64,000 nt of DNA from Paenibacillus faecalis (GTDB taxonomy: Bacteria; Bacillota; Bacilli; Paenibacillales; Paenibacillaceae). The position numbers and the translations under genes are program-made. Below the pieces are notes generated by a model. The model was given only the letters and a program-made list of their open reading frames with translations, ran no database searches and was not told the DNA's origin. Positions 51,084 through 59,118 of this stretch are shown one piece after another; positions within the stretch are counted from its first letter, which is position 1; each line of letters opens with the position of its first letter. The stretch spans positions 4,446,276 to 4,510,275 of the forward strand of contig NZ_LT985747.1 of the NCBI RefSeq assembly GCF_900289175.1. Reading direction: 5' to 3'.

Positions 51084-51884
51084 ATGGAAATTTCTACAAT
51101 TATTGGTTTGGTCTTTGGAGTTATATCTGTACTTTTGGGAATGTTTTTAAAGGGAGCTTCGCTGACTGCCTTAGCTAACTCTGCTGCATATGTCATTATC
51201 ATTGGCGGAACCGCAGCTACATTGTTCATAGGCTTCCCGATGTCGGAGCTCAAAAAATTTCCCAAGCTTATCAAAATAGCTTTCTCAAAACAAAAACTGA
51301 TGGATAAAGCTGACTTGATCGCCCTCTTTATGGAATTTGCCTCCATAACCCGCCGCGAAGGTTTGCTGGCGCTGGAGTCAAAAGTTGATGAAATCAACGA
51401 TCCTTTTCTCCGTAACGGAATGCGCATGATTATAGACGGTAACGATCAGGAGTTTGTTAGTGATGTGTTGATGGAGGACATTCACGCTACAGAAGAACGC
51501 CACCGTGCGGGTGCCCTTATTTTTTCCCAGGCCGGGATGTATGCTCCGTCTCTGGGGGTACTCGGTGCCGTTATTGGCTTGATTGCTGCCCTAGCCGAAA
51601 TGGAAGACATGACCGCCCTTGCTCATGCGATTGGTTCTGCTTTTATCGCCACCATGCTTGGTATTTTTACCGGTTATGTCATCTGTCACCCTTTGGCCAA
51701 CAAATTAAAACGCTTGTCCAAACGTGAAATGGAAATCCGGCTCATGATGGTGGAAGGTTTGCTTTCCATTCAATCGGGTGTATCAACAATTGCAATCAGC
51801 CAAAAATTGTCTGTATTCCTGACTCCTTCTGAGCGTGGTAAGATAATCGAAAGGGAGGCTGGTTCTAGTGAGCAGAAAGACTAG
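51084..51884 (+). CDS. motA: Flagellar motor stator protein MotA
   Basis: A 266-residue protein with four membrane segments, the cytoplasmic loop containing the charged ESKVDEINDPFLRNGMRMIIDG region, and the conserved AGMYAPSLGVLGAVIGLI and GSAFIATMLGIFTGY helices. It forms the stator ring with MotB around the flagellar motor and conducts ions. ATG 51084 has GAGGTG seven bases upstream; an ATG four codons earlier is possible. The end overlaps motB by 17 bases. Confidence 0.95.
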   Translation: MEISTIIGLVFGVISVLLGMFLKGASLTALANSAAYVIIIGGTAATLFIGFPMSELKKFPKLIKIAFSKQKLMDKADLIALFMEFASITRREGLLALESKVDEINDPFLRNGMRMIIDGNDQEFVSDVLMEDIHATEERHRAGALIFSQAGMYAPSLGVLGAVIGLIAALAEMEDMTALAHAIGSAFIATMLGIFTGYVICHPLANKLKRLSKREMEIRLMMVEGLLSIQSGVSTIAISQKLSVFLTPSERGKIIEREAGSSEQKD

Positions 51885-52707
51885 ACACGAGCCCCACGAA
51901 GAACATGCTGACGAATCCTGGCTCCTTCCGTATGCAGACCTGCTGACTCTACTGCTGGCCTTGTTTCTAGTCTTATACGCGATGAGTTCAACTGACGCCA
52001 AGAAGTTTCAGGAAATGAGCGATGCGTTCAATGTTGTCCTGACCGGAGGTACGGGCGTTCTTGAATATAACAAAATAGAACCAAGCAATAGCAACCGTTC
52101 AGGTAGTAATGAGGCACTGAATATCCCGGCTTCGAAAACCGAAGAAAAGAAGCGTGCTGAGCTGATGAAGCAAGAACAGGAAGATATGGAAAAACTGAAG
52201 AAACAGCTGGACTCTTATATTAAGAACAATGGTTTAAGTACCGAATTAAGCACCCAGCTGAATCACTCACAGCTGATGATTACAATTCGGGATAATGCGC
52301 TGTTTGCACCAGGTGAAGCGACGGTCAAGCCCGAAGCTCGTGCATTGGCCAAAGAAATATCGAACCTGCTTCAGGAATTCCCGGACTACGATGTCATTGT
52401 ATCCGGTCATACGGACGACTTTCCGGAGAACAGCAGCAAATACCCGTCCAACTGGGAGCTTAGCGCTGATCGGGCGATGCAATTTATGAAGATCCTCCTA
52501 CAAAATGAGGCGCTGGATCCGAAACGGTTTATGTCGGTCGGTTATGGAGAGTACCATCCGATCGCAAGCAACAAGACACCTGAAGGCAAGGCGAAAAACC
52601 GGCGGGTAGAAGTATCCATTATCCGAAAATATTCGAGCCATAATACGTATACAAATGTAAGCAAATCACAAGATAAGTCGTCTAACTCGTCTAACTCATC
52701 TGACTAA
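51868..52707 (+). CDS. motB: Flagellar motor stator protein MotB
   Basis: A 279-residue protein with one membrane helix whose plug and ion-binding aspartate lie in SWLLPYADLLTLLLALFLVL, and an OmpA-like peptidoglycan-binding domain (GHTDDFPENSSKYPSNWELS...SVGYGEYHPIASN...NRRVEVSI). The helix sequence is of the proton-type MotB rather than the sodium-type MotS. The start is GTG with GGGAGG 11 bases upstream and overlaps motA. A Ser/Asn-rich tail ends the chain. No other flagellar genes are in the window. Confidence 0.95.
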   Translation: MSRKTRHEPHEEHADESWLLPYADLLTLLLALFLVLYAMSSTDAKKFQEMSDAFNVVLTGGTGVLEYNKIEPSNSNRSGSNEALNIPASKTEEKKRAELMKQEQEDMEKLKKQLDSYIKNNGLSTELSTQLNHSQLMITIRDNALFAPGEATVKPEARALAKEISNLLQEFPDYDVIVSGHTDDFPENSSKYPSNWELSADRAMQFMKILLQNEALDPKRFMSVGYGEYHPIASNKTPEGKAKNRRVEVSIIRKYSSHNTYTNVSKSQDKSSNSSNSSD

Positions 52708-52712
52708 CAAAC

Positions 52713-52755
52713 AACCGGTTCTCAGGGCGTATCCCTAAGAAACCGGTTGTTTTCT
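52713..52755. terminator. Bidirectional terminator between motB and rluF
   Basis: AACCGGTT (52713-52720) and AACCGGTT (52741-52748) pair, with AGGG/CCCT inside. T runs follow on the plus strand. Confidence 0.85.
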
Positions 52756-52766
52756 TGCTAAGATCA

Positions 52767-53471
52767 TTAAATGAGTTTATAATCGAGGAGCTTTCCGAGC
52801 TCCTCTTTTTCCTGCTCTGTAAGATCACGCCAAGTTCCTGTCTTCTGACCGCCTAAACGTATATTCATAATTCGAATACGCTGCAACCTTCTCACACTAT
52901 AGCCGAAAGCGCTGCACATCCGCCGAATTTGACGGTTCTTCCCTTCCGTTAAAATGATACGAAACACGCGCTCAGACATTCGGGTAATGGTACAAGGAAG
53001 CGTCATCTCCCCTAAAATTTTTACCCCGCTGGACATGCCTTTAATAAAAGCATTTGTGATCGGGCGGTCGACCGTAACGATATACTCCTTCTCATGTCTG
53101 CCTTCGGAACGTAATATTTTATTGACAATATCTCCGTCACTTGTTAGCAGAATTAAGCCTTCAGAATCTTTATCCAGACGGCCTATCGGAAAGATGCGCT
53201 CAGTATGACCAACAAAATCAACGATATTCCCCTTGATGTGGGACTCTGTAGTACTCGTAATGCCTACAGGCTTGTTGAGGGCAATATAGACGTGCTGAGA
53301 CTTCTTTTCGTTGAGTTTGCGACCATTTACCCGAACATCATCCCCCTCCTCCACCTGACTGCCCAGCTCAGCCTTCACTCCATTAATCGTGACCTGGCCG
53401 TTCTTTACAAGCTTGTCCGCTTCCCGACGGGAACAAAACCCCGTCTCACTGATAAATTTATTAATTCTCAA
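52767..53471 (-). CDS. 23S rRNA pseudouridine synthase, RluF/RluB group
   Basis: A 234-residue enzyme with an N-terminal S4 RNA-binding domain (MRINKFISETGFCSRREADK) and the RsuA-type catalytic core with the active-site aspartate in GRLDKDSEGLILLTSDG and EGKNRQIRRMCSAFG. The KPVGITSTTE motif favours the RluF type. It converts a uridine in 23S rRNA to pseudouridine. The ATG lies 37 bases downstream of the histidine kinase gene. Confidence 0.9.
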   Translation of the reverse strand: MRINKFISETGFCSRREADKLVKNGQVTINGVKAELGSQVEEGDDVRVNGRKLNEKKSQHVYIALNKPVGITSTTESHIKGNIVDFVGHTERIFPIGRLDKDSEGLILLTSDGDIVNKILRSEGRHEKEYIVTVDRPITNAFIKGMSSGVKILGEMTLPCTITRMSERVFRIILTEGKNRQIRRMCSAFGYSVRRLQRIRIMNIRLGGQKTGTWRDLTEQEKEELGKLLDYKLI

Positions 53472-53508
53472 GATGTCACCCTTTTCATCTAGACGTAATA
53501 TAAAAGAT

Positions 53509-55806
53509 CTATGTCGTTATACTTTTAACAGCAGTCGGAAGCAAAATCGTTACCGTCGTACCAAGCCCTTCCTCGCTCTCAATCTCCAATATGCCCTGAT
53601 GACCCTGTATAATTCGCTGGCTCACCATGAGCCCAAGGCCCGTACCGGTCTCTTTACTCGTAATGAACGGTTCTCCTACATGAGGTAGCAAGTCTTCCGG
53701 AATTCCCTCTCCCTGATCGATAATTCGGACCGCCACCTGCTGCGGCGAATGCGGAGCGATTTCGATCGTAACATAACCGCCATCCGGCATAGCTTCTACC
53801 GCATTTTTAATGACATTGATAAACACCTGCTTCAGTTGATTCTCCTCACAGTGTACTAGCGCCGGTTCATTCATGTAATGGAAGCTAAATTCAATATCAT
53901 ATAAGCGTGCCTGACTGCTCAGCAAGGAGATGACGTCATTCATAATATCACGCAGGTCTTTCTGCTGAAAACAAACCGCTTGCGGTTTAGCCAATATGAG
54001 AAATTCACTGACGATCAGGTTGATTCGATCCAATTCAGACAGCATCAGGCTGATATGTTCCGAATTAACCTTATGAGTCTGCTGTTGAAGTTGCAAGAAG
54101 CCGCGGAGCGTTGTCAGCGGATTGCGGATTTCATGAGCTACACCGGCAGCCAGCTGGCCAACGGTTGTCAGCTTTTCAGATTGACGCAACAGTTCTTCCA
54201 TTCGGTTACGCTCTGTCACATCCCTTGATACACTGACCATCGATGTTATATTTCCCATTTTGTCCTGGATTGGAGATGTACTGATGCTCACTTCAATTAT
54301 ACTCCCATCTTTACGCAGCCGAACGGTCTCGACCGATCCAAGCCTTTCTCCAGCCCTCAGTCGTCTCCACCGTTCCCTCTCCTCATCCTTTAACTCGGCC
54401 GGTACCAGCTCCAGCCTTCTTCCGATGGCCTCATGACTTTTCCAGCCGTATAACTGTTCAAACGCCTTGTTAACACTGATAATCGTACCGTGGATATCTG
54501 TCGTATGAATCGCATCGGCCGTCTGATTGATAACAGATTCGAGATACTCCTTAACCGACTGGTTTTCATCCACCATCTGTTTCAACTGGCTTGTATAATG
54601 CCCCAGATTGCTCGTCATCGCATTAATTCGTCCAGATAACTGCCCCAGCTCATCCCGGCTAGTCACTTCAAGACGCCTGTCAAAGTTTCCATCGGCAACC
54701 TCATTTACCGTTCCCAGTATAGCTTGAATAGGCTTAGTAAAATACGCAGCAACAATGTAGCTTCCGAAAATGACGATTTCCAGCAAAACAAGGGAAATCG
54801 CAGCCAGGCTGATCATCTGCTCCCGAACCACCGAAGAGATCGCATCATAATCCAAAACGATGCTGATCACATAAGGGGCCTTATTTTCAATTTTAATCGG
54901 AATAAAGCTTTTCATCACTTTCTTTCCGTTTACCGTGCTGACAAAAACGACATTCTTATTCGTTGTCACGGTTTCTTTAACGGCAGCCTGATCTTCCTCC
55001 AGAAGGCCATAGCTATAGGTCCCGAATTTGATCGGACGATTGCGCAGTTTAAAATGGACTCTATCCGTTCCATCCTTCTCCATAAACATATTGCCGAAAG
55101 TATCCGGATTAATGCCTGTTACTTCCAATATGTTAGGATTGGTTTTAATCGTCTGCTCTATGACAATATCCGGACTGGATATTTTAATAAAATCCTGAAT
55201 GTCTGTGCTCCGGATATAAGGGTCGATAATGTAATTACGCTTGCCATCATAATAATATCCCCATTTACTAATAAACTCCGGTCTAGCCGTTGAGTATTCA
55301 AATGGCCCGGACCAGAAATGCTTCTCCGTCTGCCCTTGTTTAACCGAGCGCACTTCGTTATACATAAGCAGCTCTTGGAGAGCCGTATACCAATATCCCC
55401 ATGACCGGGTTGACAAGCCAATTTCTTCAGCATCTGTAGAACGGGCAACAACAATATCGTCGTCCGTTTCAACCAAAAGTGAAATATGGGTCACCCCAAG
55501 CTCTTCACTAAGCTTAACAAGTTCTTCATTCGTTATGTTGGCAATGTCAGGATCGAGCATTTTGGCAGCATTCTTCGCAGCGACGTGAAGCAGATCCCCA
55601 AATACACCATCCACATATCTTGAACTAAAATCGGTCTGCTCCAGAGTAATCGCGATCTGGGTGGCGGTCATAACCATCTTGCTCTCACTGTCCTGCCTTA
55701 AATTTTCTTGCGTTGTATAATAATTAAGCGAAATGTTAAGCAGCAATATAAAGAGCACTGATAAGGACATCATCAACGATAATTTTGTTTTAATAGACAA
55801 AAGCAC
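53509..55806 (-). CDS. Membrane sensor histidine kinase with HAMP and PAS domains (sporulation-kinase type)
   Basis: A 765-residue kinase: membrane helix near residue 10-28, large extracellular sensor domain (about 30-350), second membrane helix (about 352-374), HAMP (375-430), PAS (about 445-560), HisKA with phospho-acceptor in AHEIRNPLTTLRGF, and HATPase with NAVEAMPDG and GEGIPEDLLPHVGEPF/TGTGLGLMVSQRI. The C-terminal half resembles B. subtilis KinA/KinE. There is no adjacent response regulator, so Spo0F at 10.5 kb is a plausible target. The start is GTG at 55806 with AAAGG upstream. Confidence 0.92.
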   Translation of the reverse strand: MLLSIKTKLSLMMSLSVLFILLLNISLNYYTTQENLRQDSESKMVMTATQIAITLEQTDFSSRYVDGVFGDLLHVAAKNAAKMLDPDIANITNEELVKLSEELGVTHISLLVETDDDIVVARSTDAEEIGLSTRSWGYWYTALQELLMYNEVRSVKQGQTEKHFWSGPFEYSTARPEFISKWGYYYDGKRNYIIDPYIRSTDIQDFIKISSPDIVIEQTIKTNPNILEVTGINPDTFGNMFMEKDGTDRVHFKLRNRPIKFGTYSYGLLEEDQAAVKETVTTNKNVVFVSTVNGKKVMKSFIPIKIENKAPYVISIVLDYDAISSVVREQMISLAAISLVLLEIVIFGSYIVAAYFTKPIQAILGTVNEVADGNFDRRLEVTSRDELGQLSGRINAMTSNLGHYTSQLKQMVDENQSVKEYLESVINQTADAIHTTDIHGTIISVNKAFEQLYGWKSHEAIGRRLELVPAELKDEERERWRRLRAGERLGSVETVRLRKDGSIIEVSISTSPIQDKMGNITSMVSVSRDVTERNRMEELLRQSEKLTTVGQLAAGVAHEIRNPLTTLRGFLQLQQQTHKVNSEHISLMLSELDRINLIVSEFLILAKPQAVCFQQKDLRDIMNDVISLLSSQARLYDIEFSFHYMNEPALVHCEENQLKQVFINVIKNAVEAMPDGGYVTIEIAPHSPQQVAVRIIDQGEGIPEDLLPHVGEPFITSKETGTGLGLMVSQRIIQGHQGILEIESEEGLGTTVTILLPTAVKSITT

Positions 55807-56163
55807 CTACACCTTTCAGCACTTCATTTGCAATAAACGGGTATAGCTGTCACATTTATGATAACGTGAGTCAGATGGTTTGAAAAGATTTTTTGAATAT
55901 ACATCATCCTTACTTACGAAAAGAACATTCATATCGTTGATCTTGATGAGTTCTTTATCTACAATAAAGAAACAAATCTTTGTGCTCTTCCACAAAAATG
56001 TCCACAGCTTGCTAACAAATACACATGATTTATGTGGATTATGTGTATAACTCTGTGTATAACTTTTTATTTATCCACAAAAGTGTCCACATCATGTTAA
56101 CAAACGAATGGACGTTCGTTGTATAACCAATACTTTAGTCCCGGTTTGAAAGGAGATATTGGA
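55807..56163. other. Intergenic region with DnaA-box cluster
   Basis: About 350 bases between the divergently oriented kinase and tadA genes, AT-rich, no gene. It contains the cluster of DnaA-box-like nonamers described separately at 55986-56091, and tadA promoter elements must overlap it. Confidence 0.6.
55986..56091. promoter_or_regulatory. Cluster of DnaA-box-like sequences upstream of tadA
   Basis: One perfect TTATCCACA (56071-56079, plus). Three with one mismatch on the minus strand: 56033-56041 (TAATCCACA), 56042-56050 and 56054-56062 (both TTATACACA). Three with two mismatches on the plus strand: 55986-55994, 55998-56006 and 56083-56091, all ending TCCACA. Seven such boxes in 106 bases are far more than chance would give and resemble origin or DnaA-box-cluster DNA. 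DnaA binding is inferred. Confidence 0.7.
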
Positions 56164-56655
56164 TTGACTTCACCATTTAACGATCCGCACGCTGTGGATA
56201 ATTACGATCATGAATATTGGATGCGGGAGGCCATTCGCGAAGCGCGCAAAGCAGAACAGCTAGGCGAGGTCCCGATTGGCGCTGTTATTGTTCAAGGTGA
56301 CAAGATTATCGGTCGTGGCTATAACCTGCGTGAAACGACTTTTGATGCGACAGCGCATGCAGAAATGGTTGCCATCCGCGATGCTAGCTCGCGTCTCGGT
56401 GCCTGGCGCCTCCTGGATTGCCGTCTGTACGTTACTCTGGAGCCTTGTCCAATGTGTGCAGGGGCCATTGTCCAGTCCAGAGTGCCTCAACTTGTTTACG
56501 GCACGTCAGACCCTAAAGCAGGCTGCGCTGGAACGCTTATGAACCTCCTCCAGGATTCCCGGTTCAACCATCGCACCGAAGTGATCCACGGTGTGCTGCA
56601 AGAGGAGTGCGCAGCCCTCTTAACCCAATTTTTTCGCCGTTTAAGAGGCAAATAA
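56164..56655 (+). CDS. tadA: tRNA-specific adenosine deaminase
   Basis: A 163-residue zinc deaminase that converts the wobble adenosine of tRNA-Arg(ACG) to inosine. Zinc ligands and catalytic Glu are in TAHAEMVA (H65, E67) and PCPMC (C95, C98). The start is TTG at 56164 with AAAGGAG eight bases upstream; an upstream start at 56119 adds 15 residues and no ribosome site. In B. subtilis tadA directly precedes scr-dnaX; here it is 52 kb away and in the opposite orientation. Its promoter region holds the DnaA-box cluster. Confidence 0.96.
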   Translation: MTSPFNDPHAVDNYDHEYWMREAIREARKAEQLGEVPIGAVIVQGDKIIGRGYNLRETTFDATAHAEMVAIRDASSRLGAWRLLDCRLYVTLEPCPMCAGAIVQSRVPQLVYGTSDPKAGCAGTLMNLLQDSRFNHRTEVIHGVLQEECAALLTQFFRRLRGK

Positions 56656-56699
56656 GAATCGCTTGTGCTATTGTGCAGCATCTTTCGAAAATTTAAATA

Positions 56700-56726
56700 A
56701 CCCGGCCATTATAGCTTCGGCCGGGT
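56700..56726. terminator. Bidirectional terminator after tadA
   Basis: ACCCGGCC pairs perfectly with GGCCGGGT; T-rich sequence follows on both strands. Confidence 0.8.
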
Positions 56727-56750
56727 ATGTTCAATCATGAAATTTAGTAA

Positions 56751-57836
56751 TTAGTAAGATTCCATTTGGTAGAAGGCTTCCTCAAGCTGCTCTATTGTAA
56801 CAATGTCTGCATCCTTAGGAATACCAATCTTGAATGTTTGCTTTTCGTTGATCTTGCTGTATTGTGTATCACCTTTAATAGCCAGCTTCACGACGTCATT
56901 CGTTTCAGGATCTGTGAAGTCAACATTCATAACAAGCTCCTGATATACAGGGAAATCTTTCTTGTCAATTGCAGTTGTAATGTTAAATGTGTTGATCTTC
57001 AGGTATTTCTGGAGCTCTTCCAGACCTTCCTTAAATTGACCTTGATCCAACGAGCTGATTTCTTTCTTCGCCTGCTCAATCTCTTCTTTCGTCATACCGA
57101 GCAATTCACGGTACTCATCTTTGCCTGCAATATCCATAATCTTTGGCATAGACTTATTCACGAAGATATCCAATGCTTCTTTAACGTTATCATTAGTGAT
57201 ATAGAATTGTACAACTTGCTTCACATCCAAACCTTCGGGAAGGTTTGCATCTTTCGCTTCGATTTCCTTGAAGTATTTCGCTTGATCATACTCAGCAATC
57301 AAAGCGTTCAACACCTCAGCAGCGAATTTCTGGGACTTCTCTACATCCATAGCATCGGGACTAAATGTTTGCCCAGATTCTTCAGCAAGTTCTTTCAAGT
57401 CCATTTCAAGGTATTTACCTACAATATCCTCAGGGAATGGAAGAAATGGGATACTTGGAATCTTTATATAGATCTTGTCTTGGGTCATGACCATATCAAT
57501 GTTGAAACTCATGGCCATATCGCCCTTCAGATTAATCCCCATTTGCATTTCAGTCTGTTGGGGCTCAGCTTGATGCACCCCAGTTAAAGTCAACTCAGCG
57601 TTCTTCAACATCGTAAGCACTTGTTCAACTTCTGGACTGTTTTCAGTAGCTGCCATTTTGATTTGAAGATCTTCGATAACGAAGCTGCTCTTCATCTCAT
57701 ATGACGTCATTTGCATCGCATTCGTTACAGCAGACGCCATGGCCTCTTTAGATTCTTGTTTCTGTGCGCAGCCCGACAACACAACTGTCAGCATTAACAG
57801 CATAGACAGCATCAAGGCTCCAAACTTTCTTTTCAT
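56751..57836 (-). CDS. Lipoprotein of the DUF6612 type
   Basis: A 361-residue protein with a lipoprotein signal peptide and lipobox LSGC (C23), followed by a mostly beta-sheet, Glu/Gln/Lys-rich domain typical of LolA/LppX-like folds (for example MQMGINLKGDMAMSFNIDMVM, and repeated strand-turn-strand stretches). It resembles DUF6612 lipoproteins common in Paenibacillus; ligand unknown. The start at 57836 (MKRKFG) has GGGGAG ten bases upstream; the frame extends upstream to 57887 without a site. Confidence 0.78.
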   Translation of the reverse strand: MKRKFGALMLSMLLMLTVVLSGCAQKQESKEAMASAVTNAMQMTSYEMKSSFVIEDLQIKMAATENSPEVEQVLTMLKNAELTLTGVHQAEPQQTEMQMGINLKGDMAMSFNIDMVMTQDKIYIKIPSIPFLPFPEDIVGKYLEMDLKELAEESGQTFSPDAMDVEKSQKFAAEVLNALIAEYDQAKYFKEIEAKDANLPEGLDVKQVVQFYITNDNVKEALDIFVNKSMPKIMDIAGKDEYRELLGMTKEEIEQAKKEISSLDQGQFKEGLEELQKYLKINTFNITTAIDKKDFPVYQELVMNVDFTDPETNDVVKLAIKGDTQYSKINEKQTFKIGIPKDADIVTIEQLEEAFYQMESY

Positions 57837-58262
57837 ATTACTAACTCTCCCCTCATAGCCATAAAAATAACAAGACCTCTTTATCATATACTATTTTAAA
57901 CAAATGAGAAACACATAATGGAATTTTTTCTAAATATTTTTCCATTTCCTTTCCTAATTGAAGGTAATTCATCATAAAAATAAAACTTTTTCACTGTTGT
58001 TTACCATCAAGTTATTGATTACAACTGGGGCCCAAAAAATGAAACTTATATGTTCTATATACGGCAATTTCAGGAATTGGTTTCAGGATCTTACGAAAAT
58101 TTGCACAACAAAAGAAACGCCTTTAAATCCTGTAAACAGGATGAAAAGCGTTTCATTCAGGGTACAAGACTTCTTTCATTAGAGCTCGCAAGGTTAACGC
58201 TAACATAACATTTTGAGGGATAATTTAAGGTTCATACGTACTTTCTTACATTGTAAAATACT
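57837..58262. other. Intergenic region with sspP-like terminator
   Basis: About 425 bases without a gene. The minus-strand hairpin GAAACGC-TTTTCATCCTGT/ACAGGATTTAAAGGCGTTTC with TTTTGTTG behind it (58108-58154) is a terminator for the SspP-like gene about 110 bases upstream. Remaining sequence is AT-rich with no repeat. Confidence 0.6.
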
Positions 58263-58415
58263 TTACCCTTCCGGGTTAAATTTACCTGATTGCTTATGAA
58301 TCTTGGCGCGGTGCGATCCGGTCATCGGCTCTTGCACTCCACCTTCACCATTGTCTTTACGTCTTCTTTGCGGTTGTTGAGCCTCTGGCACCGGTATGGA
58401 CTTTGGTTTACTCAT
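58263..58415 (-). CDS. SspP-like small acid-soluble spore protein
   Basis: A 50-residue protein of low complexity, rich in Gln, Pro, Arg and Lys, beginning MSKPKSIPVPEAQQPQRRRK and ending in EPMTGSHRAKIHKQSGKFN. The GSH(R/K)(A/V)K pattern resembles the EPLSGSKKVKNRNHSRQ region of small acid-soluble spore protein P. GGAGG lies seven bases before the ATG. If right, it is made in the forespore under sigma-G. The match is short, so it could be another small hydrophilic protein. Confidence 0.55.
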   Translation of the reverse strand: MSKPKSIPVPEAQQPQRRRKDNGEGGVQEPMTGSHRAKIHKQSGKFNPEG

Positions 58416-58511
58416 CACTTCTCCTCCTTCTATTCCCCTTTCGGAACTCACTAATCTACAGCTCTTAATCCTTTGCTGAAGAAGTTACTTAAAGCGACAG
58501 CCATCAATGGC

Positions 58512-58853
58512 CTAAGGGTTCGTTAATTGTTGAAGTGCCTGGGCACATTCGTGAATGTGACGAATATAATCTCCCGTCATGCCTTGAATGTTCTCATTTC
58601 GCTCATCAATGACAACTCCGTCCCGTTCCACGTCAATCAGATTCACTTCAACTTCCCTAGAATCCACATAGCGGCATTCGAAGTCGAAGGAATATTCCTG
58701 TCTTCCAGCCGAATTAATGTGAATCCGAAGCGCATGAGGATTCGCCAAATCAGCATTAACCTCTGCATGATCGCCAGGCTTAAGCACGGTAGGCAGACTT
58801 TCTTGCCACGCAGCTACGAGCGAATTCTGATCGATATTCAGTTCTGAATTCAT
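58512..58853 (-). CDS. Small soluble protein of unknown function
   Basis: A 113-residue acidic protein with alternating beta strands (ALRIHINSAGRQEYSFDFECRYVDSREVEVNLIDVERDG) and a C-terminal helix (GDYIRHIHECAQALQQL). No signal peptide or membrane segment. GGGGAGG precedes the ATG. It lies on the same strand as the SspP-like gene, 97 bases upstream of it. I do not recognise the family. Confidence 0.7.
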   Translation of the reverse strand: MNSELNIDQNSLVAAWQESLPTVLKPGDHAEVNADLANPHALRIHINSAGRQEYSFDFECRYVDSREVEVNLIDVERDGVVIDERNENIQGMTGDYIRHIHECAQALQQLTNP

Positions 58854-58914
58854 GTATTACACCTCCCCTTGTCTTTAAATTGCGGAGATGTGTTTCTTTT
58901 TATACTTTGCAAAT

Positions 58915-58944
58915 AAAAAACCGCCTCCTATAAAGGAAACGGTT
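58915..58944 (-). terminator. Terminator after tRNA-Ser
   Basis: Minus-strand hairpin AACCGTTTCCT-ttat-AGGAGGCGGTT followed by TTTTTATTT, 15 bases after the tRNA CCA end. Confidence 0.88.
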
Positions 58945-58958
58945 ATTGGTTATATGTA

Positions 58959-59047
58959 TGGCGGAGAGGATGGGATTCGAACCCATGTGGGCTTGCACCC
59001 TAACGGTTTTCAAGACCGCCCCGTTATGACCGCTTCGGTACCTCTCC
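58959..59047 (-). tRNA. tRNA-Ser (anticodon TGA)
   Basis: An 89-nt class II tRNA on the minus strand with encoded 3' CCA. Acceptor arms GGAGAGG (5') and CCTCTCC pair; the anticodon stem and loop read CGGTCTTGAAAACCG with TGA in the loop; a variable arm and the GGTTCGAATCC T-loop follow. It reads UCA and related serine codons. It lies between serS and a terminator, as in B. subtilis. Confidence 0.97.
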
Positions 59048-59080
59048 ATGTGGTAAATTTATTAATCACGTGCATTAATT

Positions 59081-59110
59081 ATTTTACCACAAAAGCTATG
59101 CTTATTGCAA
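59081..59110 (-). promoter_or_regulatory. tRNA-Ser promoter
   Basis: On the minus strand TTGCAA (59105-59110) and TAAAAT (59081-59086) with TGG before it are separated by 18 bases, 34 bases upstream of the tRNA 5' end. Confidence 0.6.
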
Positions 59111-59118
59111 GCTATTTC

